Positions 1-5,170 of a stretch of DNA of 11,370 nt are shown here, one piece after another. Where the stretch lies: contig JAAWDW010000066.1 in assembly GCA_022793975.1 (NCBI GenBank), positions 1 to 11,370 of the forward strand. Direction: 5' to 3'. Under the pieces are notes generated by a model, which worked only from the letters and a program-made list of their open reading frames with translations, searched no databases and had not been told where the DNA came from. The stretch is from Bacillota bacterium. GTDB taxonomy: Bacteria; Bacillota; Clostridia; Peptostreptococcales; Anaerovoracaceae. Each line of letters opens with the position of its first letter. The stretch's first letter is position 1. Both the position numbers and the translations under genes were made by a program.

Positions 1-1
1 G

Positions 2-70
2 CAGAAGAGAACAGAAGCTACACTTCACTTTGCTGACAAGATCGATGTTATGGACATCGTAGAAGCATAA
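2..70 (+). CDS. C-terminal 22 codons of an unidentified gene (5' truncated)
   Basis: Only the last 22 codons and a TAA stop (68-70) lie in the window. The peptide ends in FADKIDVMDIVEA, which I do not recognise with enough certainty to name a family. It is called coding because the frame stays open from the window edge to a stop that is followed, 36 bases later, by a strong intrinsic terminator on the same strand. That is the normal layout for the end of a transcription unit. The next gene is a butyrate-pathway CoA-transferase, so a related fermentation enzyme is possible, but that is a guess from position only. The terminator argues that the two genes are transcribed separately. Confidence 0.5.
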   Translation, partial: QKRTEATLHFADKIDVMDIVEA

Positions 71-106
71 GTCTTGTATAGTAAAATATAGAGAAATATG
101 AAAATA

Positions 107-138
107 TGCGCCGGCATTTTGCCGGCGCACTTTTTGTT
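107..138 (+). terminator. Strong Rho-independent terminator
   Basis: A perfect 10-bp GC-rich stem (TGCGCCGGCA at 107-116 pairing with TGCCGGCGCA at 120-129) closes a 3-base TTT loop. It is followed by C and a T-tract (131-135, then GTT). It ends the transcript of the truncated upstream gene and insulates the CoA-transferase. Confidence 0.93.
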
Positions 139-156
139 AAAAAATCGTCAAAGCTA

Positions 157-186
157 TTGACGAAAGAGGCAAGTTCCATATATTAT
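157..186 (+). promoter_or_regulatory. Predicted sigma-A promoter of the CoA-transferase gene
   Basis: A TTGACG -35 box (157-162) is followed after 18 bases by TATTAT (181-186). A TATATT at 179-184 with a 16-base spacer is an equally possible -10. A consensus TATAAT at 186-191 is too far away (23 bases) to pair with this -35. The unit starts downstream of a terminator, so it needs its own promoter. Confidence 0.65.
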
Positions 187-188
187 AT

Positions 189-210
189 AATTGTACGAGT
201 ATGTACAATT
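189..210. promoter_or_regulatory. Perfect inverted repeat at the transcription start, candidate Rex-like operator
   Basis: Two perfect 8-base arms, AATTGTAC (189-196) and GTACAATT (203-210), are separated by 6 bases. The dyad sits just downstream of the -10 box, where a bound repressor would block initiation. Its inner 18 bases (191-208) have the TTGT...ACAA ends and the length of the Rex redox-repressor box (TTGTTAA-N4-TTAACAA), matching 9 of 14 defined positions. Rex controls butyrate genes in several clostridia, so the context fits, but the inner positions differ. The dyad is seen; the regulator is inferred. Confidence 0.45.
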
Positions 211-244
211 TAGTTTAGTTACATTAAATAAGGAGAACAGATAA

Positions 245-1582
245 ATGGATTTCAAAGCAGAATATAAGGATAAACTTCGTACAGCAGACGAAGCGGTAAA
301 GACAGTCAAGAGCGGAGACTGGGTAGATTATTCGGTGGGTCTTGCTTTTCCGCAGTTGCTTGATGCAGCACTTGCAAAGAGAAAAGATGAACTTGAAGAT
401 GTAAAAATCAGAGGTCATCTCATCATGCAGCCGATACAGGCAGTTGAATGCGATCCGGAAAGGGAGCATTTCATCTATAACAGTTGGCACTGTTCGGGAT
501 ACGAGAGAAAACTCTGTGATAGGGGTCTCTGTAATTACATACCGATGATTTACAGAAATGTAGGTCCTTACTACACAAAGTATCTCGATGTAAATGTAGC
601 GATGATGGCTGTACCGCCGATGGACGATCACGGATATTTCAATTTTTCCGTGAATAATTCGATTGCCAGAGAGACTCTCGACAAAGCGGACATTATAATT
701 CTTGAAATAAATGAAGCTCTGCCGCGTGTGTACGGCGGATTTGATGAACTTATTCACATATCGGAAGTTGATATGATAGTAGAGGGCGCGCACGATCCGC
801 TGCCTACACTTGCAAGCCCTGCTGCGACCGATGTAGATCAGGCTATCGCTAAGATTGTTGTTGAGCAGCTTGTTGACGGTTCGACAATTCAGCTCGGTAT
901 CGGCGGTATGCCAAACGCTATCGGGCAGATGATTGCCAAGTCGGACTTAAAAGACCTCGGTATGCATACGGAGATGCTTGTAGATGCATATCTTGATATG
1001 TACAAAGCGGGAAGAATCACCAATAAGAAAAAGACGATAAACAGGTATAAGGGTATGTTCGGATTTGCTATCGGTTCGCAGGATCTTTACGACTGGGCAA
1101 ATGAAAATCCGGGCGTTGTTACGGCTCCGATTTCGTACATCAATGATCCTGATGTAATCAAGCAGCACGATAACTTTGTATCGATCAATAACTGCATAGC
1201 TGTTGATCTTTACGGACAGATCTGCGCGGAGAGTGGCGGTACAAGACACATAAGTGGTACCGGCGGTCAGCTTGACTTCCTGACGGGGGCGTTCCAGTCA
1301 AAAGGAGGCAAGGCGTTTATCTGTATGACTTCGTCGTTCACGGATAAACAGGGGAATCTGCAGTCGAGATTTAAGCCGACATTCTCCGATGGTTCAATAG
1401 TAACAGATCCAAGAAGTCAGGCGTTTTATCTCGTAACTGAGTACGGTATTGCCAATCTTGCCGGACGTTCGGCTTGGGAGAGAACGGAAATGCTTATCGG
1501 ACTTGCTCATCCGCAGCACAGAGACGAGCTTATAAAGGCGGCTGAAGCACAGAAAATCTGGAGAAATTCGAATAAGCGTTAA
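245..1582 (+). CDS. Butyryl-CoA:acetate-type CoA-transferase (acetyl-CoA hydrolase/transferase family)
   Basis: The 445-residue protein has the full length of family I CoA-transferases of the butyryl-CoA:acetate and 4-hydroxybutyrate:acetate group. These cytosolic enzymes move CoA from an acyl-CoA to acetate through a glutamyl-CoA thioester. Seen: the start DFKAEYKDKL followed by VKSGDWVDY, MDDHGYFNF (126-134), the glycine-rich loop GIGGMPNA (218-225), the probable catalytic glutamate E243 in GMHTEM, GTGGQLDF (338-345), VTEYG (397-401) and the terminal EAQKIWRNSNKR. These match what I know of butyryl-CoA:acetate CoA-transferases from gut butyrate producers more closely than general acetate hydrolases. 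Substrate choice between butyryl-CoA and 4-hydroxybutyryl-CoA cannot be read with certainty. The ATG at 245 has a good ribosome site (AGGAGA, 231-236). The gene stands alone between two terminators, with a possible operator in its leader. In the organism it would give butyrate and acetyl-CoA without butyrate kinase. Confidence 0.88.
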   Translation: MDFKAEYKDKLRTADEAVKTVKSGDWVDYSVGLAFPQLLDAALAKRKDELEDVKIRGHLIMQPIQAVECDPEREHFIYNSWHCSGYERKLCDRGLCNYIPMIYRNVGPYYTKYLDVNVAMMAVPPMDDHGYFNFSVNNSIARETLDKADIIILEINEALPRVYGGFDELIHISEVDMIVEGAHDPLPTLASPAATDVDQAIAKIVVEQLVDGSTIQLGIGGMPNAIGQMIAKSDLKDLGMHTEMLVDAYLDMYKAGRITNKKKTINRYKGMFGFAIGSQDLYDWANENPGVVTAPISYINDPDVIKQHDNFVSINNCIAVDLYGQICAESGGTRHISGTGGQLDFLTGAFQSKGGKAFICMTSSFTDKQGNLQSRFKPTFSDGSIVTDPRSQAFYLVTEYGIANLAGRSAWERTEMLIGLAHPQHRDELIKAAEAQKIWRNSNKR

Positions 1583-1642
1583 AACTATAAATGAGCATAG
1601 TGTATAGTTAGAAAAATATAGATTAAAATTATATAAAGCAAT

Positions 1643-1683
1643 AAAAAAAGCGCGTACTTTCTCGTTAGGGTACACGCTTTTTT
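1643..1683. terminator. Bidirectional terminator between convergent CoA-transferase and SulP genes
   Basis: An A-tract followed by GCGCGTAC (1650-1657) pairs with GTACACGC followed by a T-tract (1670-1683), giving a stem of about 13 bp with one mismatch and a 12-base loop. With an A-run on one side and a T-run on the other, it can act on both strands, ending the CoA-transferase transcript and the opposing SulP transcript that stops at 1790. The rest of the gap (1684-1789) holds only A/T-rich sequence with weak dyads. Confidence 0.85.
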
Positions 1684-1789
1684 ACTTGATAACTGCATTT
1701 GATGCGCAGATGCGTATTGTATAAAATTTTGCTTTTAATTTTTATGTCTTTCTGTATATACTGTATAGAAAAAATAAAGACGAGATGTT

Positions 1790-3445
1790 TTATGCACTGT
1801 GTTTTCGGCATTCCGGCAGAGGGCGGTTTGTGCAGAGGGCACTTGCCACACTCCAGTAGAAGTTATCTTCGCCTATGAATTTGTCAAGTTCTGTACGTTC
1901 AATCATTTTGTAAGCTTTTGTCGGCAGACCGCAGAGCGCGACATCGATACCACGCTCGCGCAGCGACTCGATCAGTGAACGCAGTGTCTGTGCACACGAT
2001 ATATCGATGTTTGATACGCCGCGCATAGATAGAAACAGCGTATCCGCACCGCCTATATGCATTTCGATATCGGCGATATTCTGAGTATTTGCAAAGATCA
2101 TAGGGCCTGTTATATAAGCAACCATCGCATTACTGTAACGCTCAATGAGTTTTTCATCGTTTATATGGAGTTTGGATAAATCGACTTTTTCGTAATTTAT
2201 TTCAATGAATGAAAGTCTGAGGACAAGCACTATAAGACCGATGAGTACACCGATAGCTATGGCAACGGTGAGGTCAAATATGATAGTTGCGAGCATTGTA
2301 GCTGTGAATTCGATCATTGCCCCTTTAAATTTATGTGAGAATATGTATTTTATATCTTCCCAGTCGTTCATACGCCAAGCTGTGACCATCAGCACGCCGG
2401 CAAGCGCTGCCATAGGGATTTTTGACATAATAGGAGCAAGCAGAAACATTGATATCAAGAGACCGGCGGAATGAAATACACCGGTCAGTCTCGTCTGTGC
2501 GCCGGAGCGTATGGCCACACTTGTACGCGCAATGGCCGCTGTCGCAGGAATGCCGCCGAAAAAAGGAAGCAGCATGTTTCCGACTCCTTGAGCGATGAGT
2601 TCCTGATTACTGTTTAAACGCACTCCTGTCATCTGACCGGCACTGGCACCGCAGAGCAGACTTTCTATCATACCGAGGGCAGCAATACTGAATGCGGGCA
2701 TAATGAGATGCGAGATATTTGAAAAAGTAAGTACCGAAAGTTTCATACTGTTTTCCGGAAGAAGAGTCTGCGGAATGGTACCTACGGATGCGGCATCAAG
2801 ATCTGCAAATATGCAGACAGCAGTGGTAATTATTATGCTGAGCAGAGACGCAGGAATGATAGCGTTTAATTTTTTCGGGAAAACGATCATAAAAATAACA
2901 ACAAAGGCACCTATTCCTACTGATATAAGATCGGGCTTAAATCCAAGCGATGCATAGCTTAGAAGTTTTCCGACGGCAGAACTTCCTTTGCTTACCGTGC
3001 CGAAGAAGTTATCGATCTGACCAAGTGCGATTATTACTGCGATTCCGGAAGTAAATCCCGTAATGACAGGTGCGGGGATAAACGATGTGAGTTTTCCCAG
3101 ATGTAAAATTCCCGCAGTGAAAAGCATTGCTCCCGCCAAAAATGTGGCGACAAATACGCCGTTTATGCCATATTTTATTACGAGAGATGTAAGAATTGCC
3201 GCCATTGCTCCAGTTGGTCCGGATATTTGATAATAACCGCCGGCAAGAAGACTCATCACGAAGCCGGCGATAATTGCCGTTATGAGGCCGGCTGCCGCAT
3301 CAGCGCCCGAACTCACACCGAATGCCAGAGCAAGCGGCAGTGCGACCGCAGCGACAGTTATTCCGGACATAAGATCTTTTGTAAATCTTGCGGCATTATA
3401 TCCTTTAAATTCTGTTTTTAATTGAGATGTAAAGTTGTTTAACAT
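1790..3445 (-). CDS. SulP family (SLC26-like) anion transporter with C-terminal STAS domain
   Basis: The 551-residue protein is a cytoplasmic-membrane anion permease of the SulP family, at the family's usual length. The N-terminal SulP signature runs from about residue 24 (DLMSGITVAAVALPLALAFG) and is followed by ISGPTGAM (74-81). The conserved ESLLCGASAG, then LNSNQELIAQGVGN and FFGGIPATAAIART, lies at 261-308. Many hydrophobic segments follow, to about residue 410. A STAS domain occupies about 438-540, with the helix-capping motif GVSNIDISCAQTL. SulP substrates include sulfate, bicarbonate and dicarboxylates, and sequence alone does not decide between them. No carbonic anhydrase or sulfate-assimilation gene is adjacent. 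The ATG at 3445 follows a GGAGG site at 3454-3458 (minus strand) with 8-base spacing. It is a single-gene unit with its own promoter and converges on the CoA-transferase across a shared terminator. Confidence 0.93.
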   Translation of the reverse strand: MLNNFTSQLKTEFKGYNAARFTKDLMSGITVAAVALPLALAFGVSSGADAAAGLITAIIAGFVMSLLAGGYYQISGPTGAMAAILTSLVIKYGINGVFVATFLAGAMLFTAGILHLGKLTSFIPAPVITGFTSGIAVIIALGQIDNFFGTVSKGSSAVGKLLSYASLGFKPDLISVGIGAFVVIFMIVFPKKLNAIIPASLLSIIITTAVCIFADLDAASVGTIPQTLLPENSMKLSVLTFSNISHLIMPAFSIAALGMIESLLCGASAGQMTGVRLNSNQELIAQGVGNMLLPFFGGIPATAAIARTSVAIRSGAQTRLTGVFHSAGLLISMFLLAPIMSKIPMAALAGVLMVTAWRMNDWEDIKYIFSHKFKGAMIEFTATMLATIIFDLTVAIAIGVLIGLIVLVLRLSFIEINYEKVDLSKLHINDEKLIERYSNAMVAYITGPMIFANTQNIADIEMHIGGADTLFLSMRGVSNIDISCAQTLRSLIESLRERGIDVALCGLPTKAYKMIERTELDKFIGEDNFYWSVASALCTNRPLPECRKHSA

Positions 3446-3481
3446 ATGACATACCTCCGATTAGTTTACACAACATTTTTT

Positions 3482-3510
3482 ATAGTAGCAAATAAGTTTG
3501 TGTTTTGCAA
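3482..3510 (-). promoter_or_regulatory. Predicted promoter of the SulP transporter gene
   Basis: Read on the minus strand, TTGCAA (3510-3505) is followed after exactly 17 bases by TACTAT (3487-3482). This gives a transcript start near 3475 and a leader of about 30 bases carrying the GGAGG site. An interrupted inverted repeat overlaps and extends upstream of the -35 box (3497-3534). Confidence 0.6.
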
Positions 3511-3534
3511 TAAAAAACAGCAAATTAACACAAA
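3497..3534. repeat. Interrupted inverted repeat upstream of the SulP promoter
   Basis: The arm TTTGTGTT (3497-3504) is the exact reverse complement of AACACAAA (3527-3534). An inner pair TTTGC (3504-3508) and GCAAA (3520-3524) extends the symmetry, with 3 unpaired bases on one side. It covers the -35 box, so it could be a regulator site, but the region is A/T-rich and chance symmetry is possible. Confidence 0.3.
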
Positions 3535-3584
3535 AATATGTGTAAGACGTCGAAATATGTAGTTATTTGCAAAGCGAGGGCGGA

Positions 3585-3613
3585 TTGACGCTTTTCAGTA
3601 TGTCGGATATTAT
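3585..3613 (+). promoter_or_regulatory. Predicted promoter of the ferredoxin gene
   Basis: TTGACG (3585-3590) and TATTAT (3608-3613) are separated by 17 bases; a full TATAAT is at 3611-3616 with a 20-base gap. Transcription would start near 3620, only a few bases before the GAGGG ribosome site at 3626-3630, so the leader is very short. Confidence 0.65.
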
Positions 3614-3636
3614 AATTGTGAGAAAGAGGGAAGAAA

Positions 3637-3921
3637 ATGGACACGGTTAATAAGAAAACGGGGGAAAATAGAACAAGCGGAGCAAAGCGCGGAAAATCGG
3701 GAAATTATAATAAAGCAGTATTCAATGCGGATGCCTGCATAGGCTGCGGCGTCTGTGTTTTTGTATGTCCGCAGAAGAGACTGGAAATTAATATGAATGA
3801 AGTGAATGCAAACGGATATCATCCCATTTCCGCTAAAGATGAAAGCTTATGCATAGGCTGCGGAAGCTGTGTACATATCTGTAGAATAGGGGCTGCTGCG
3901 CTTTTAGGTGAGCAGCTATGA
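3637..3921 (+). CDS. Dicluster [4Fe-4S] ferredoxin, KorD-like
   Basis: The 94-residue soluble electron carrier has two complete [4Fe-4S] ligand sets: C34, C37, C40 and C44 in CIGCGVCVFVCP, and C72, C75, C78 and C82 in CIGCGSCVHICR. The spacer includes NANGYHP, as in the ferredoxin-like delta subunit of 2-oxoacid:ferredoxin oxidoreductases (KorD/VorD type). The proline that usually follows the last cysteine is arginine (R83) in the second cluster, and the protein has a 25-residue lysine-rich N-terminal extension before the fold. No KorA, KorB or KorC gene is adjacent, so it is either a free ferredoxin or a delta subunit encoded apart from its partners. The ATG at 3637 follows GAGGG at 3626-3630. 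The gene ends four bases before the stop of the opposing AI-2E gene, with no recognisable terminator between them. Confidence 0.85.
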   Translation: MDTVNKKTGENRTSGAKRGKSGNYNKAVFNADACIGCGVCVFVCPQKRLEINMNEVNANGYHPISAKDESLCIGCGSCVHICRIGAAALLGEQL

Positions 3922-3925
3922 AATG

Positions 3926-5101
3926 TTAAGAGGAAGTGAATTTTGTTATCAGTGTGCTTATGATGCCGGCGAGGGGAACAGCGAGGATCATATAAGTTAT
4001 TCCGCCGTAATATCCCATAACGCTTACCGAAAGAAGTATGAAAAGCGGATGAAGTCCGGTGGTGCTACCCACGACCTTGGGATATATGAAATTGCAGTCG
4101 AATTGCTGCACGATGAAAAGGATGATAACAGCGCCGGCGCCGAAACCGGCACCTTCTGTCAGTGCGCCGGCTGCAAAAGCCGGTATCATACCAAGTATGG
4201 GGCCAAAATAAGGAATTATATTTGTAATGCCGGCAAAACAGCCGACAAATACGGCTAGTGGAAGACCGTAAAGCGAAAGCGCGATTGAAGAAAGCAGTGC
4301 GACTATGAGTGCATCTATAACAGCACCGCGTATAAACATCGAGAGTACTCCGTCTATGTCGTGGAGAAGTTCGGTAAATACAGCGTTTTGTTTCTGAGGC
4401 AGCAGTATGTGCAGCAGCTTTCTCCATACATGCTTAAAGAAAGATTTGTCTTTTAAAAGGTATATGCTAACGATAAATCCAAGTCCCAAATTAAGTAATC
4501 CACTCCCTATCTGTGATAGGTTTTCAATGAGGCTCACTCCAGATAAACCGCGGAAAAGGCGGGAATATACATAATTATATAAAGCAGCCGCCGTTTCTTT
4601 TATACTGCCTTCGGGCAAGCTCGAAATATAATCCGAAACAGTGCTTTTTACAGTAGTAAAATAACTGTATACAGCAGAGAGCATTTCGCTGAAACTGCCT
4701 ACATTGAGGCTGCCTGCGATTAAAACAGCAAAGGTATATATAAGTGCAGAGACGGCAGAGAAAATTATAATTATCGTGAGCAAAGTGCTGATAAGATAGC
4801 AGCGCTTATATATTCGTTCGCGCTTTATCGGGTCGTTTTCGGGTGTAAAACAGAATCGCCTTGTGAGTTTTATGTCTATAAAGCTGACAAGAGGTGATAT
4901 AAGATAAGCGATGACTATACCTGTAAAAAGCGGCGAAAATGCCGAAAAAAGACCGGCAAACAGGCTTTGCATATAATCGAGAATATGCCCTATATTTTTG
5001 ATTATAAAGTAAAGAATATAGAGAACGGCGGCGTTTAATGCTATAAACAGAGTAGCGGCGGGCGCCTTTTCGTTTTGCAGATATTCTTTTATTTTATTCA
5101 T
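3926..5101 (-). CDS. AI-2E family transporter (TqsA/PerM-like membrane protein)
   Basis: The 391-residue polytopic protein has the layout of the AI-2E transporter family. Two hydrophobic segments lie near residues 14-73 and a third at about 101-130. An amphipathic soluble region (about 135-195) is followed by a segment ending in YLLKDK (214-219). The C-terminal half carries the family-typical GITNIIPYFGP (291-301), then QQFDCNFIYPKVVG and GLHPLFILLSV. Members export small molecules (autoinducer-2, or Na+/H+ exchange in some cases), and many clostridial paralogues have no known substrate. The AI-2 name is therefore a family label and not a function. The ATG at 5101 is preceded by a GGGAGG site at 5116-5111 (minus strand) with 9-base spacing. 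The gene is divergent from the U32 gene and convergent with the ferredoxin gene. Confidence 0.9.
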   Translation of the reverse strand: MNKIKEYLQNEKAPAATLFIALNAAVLYILYFIIKNIGHILDYMQSLFAGLFSAFSPLFTGIVIAYLISPLVSFIDIKLTRRFCFTPENDPIKRERIYKRCYLISTLLTIIIIFSAVSALIYTFAVLIAGSLNVGSFSEMLSAVYSYFTTVKSTVSDYISSLPEGSIKETAAALYNYVYSRLFRGLSGVSLIENLSQIGSGLLNLGLGFIVSIYLLKDKSFFKHVWRKLLHILLPQKQNAVFTELLHDIDGVLSMFIRGAVIDALIVALLSSIALSLYGLPLAVFVGCFAGITNIIPYFGPILGMIPAFAAGALTEGAGFGAGAVIILFIVQQFDCNFIYPKVVGSTTGLHPLFILLSVSVMGYYGGITYMILAVPLAGIISTLITKFTSS

Positions 5102-5104
5102 AGC

Positions 5105-5134
5105 TTGCGCCCTCCCTTTAATGATAGTATTATA
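5105..5134. promoter_or_regulatory. Overlapping divergent promoter elements between the AI-2E and U32 genes
   Basis: On the plus strand TTGCGC (5105-5110), a 17-base spacer and TATTAT (5128-5133) form a plausible promoter for the U32 gene. On the minus strand a consensus TATAAT occupies 5134-5129, almost the same bases, and would serve the AI-2E gene, though I find no good -35 for it. The whole intergenic space is only about 70 bases. Confidence 0.5.
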
Positions 5135-5170
5135 TACAAAGAAGAATTTTAAACCGGAATGGGCGGAAAA

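Noticed and set aside
224..793. 189-codon open frame on the minus strand
   Set aside because: It lies antisense to the well-supported CoA-transferase gene, has no family motif or ribosome site, and its composition is that of a shadow frame.
1746..1782. A/U-rich dyad (GTCTTT...AAAGAC) downstream of the SulP stop
   Set aside because: The stem depends on A-U and G-U pairs and has no T-tract after it in the SulP direction. The hairpin at 1643-1683 is a much better terminator.
3908..4258. 116-codon plus-strand frame with several cysteines just after the ferredoxin
   Set aside because: It is antisense to the AI-2E C-terminus, its cysteines show no regular metal-binding spacing, and it would need a GTG start inside the ferredoxin gene. 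The opposing frame has clear family motifs.
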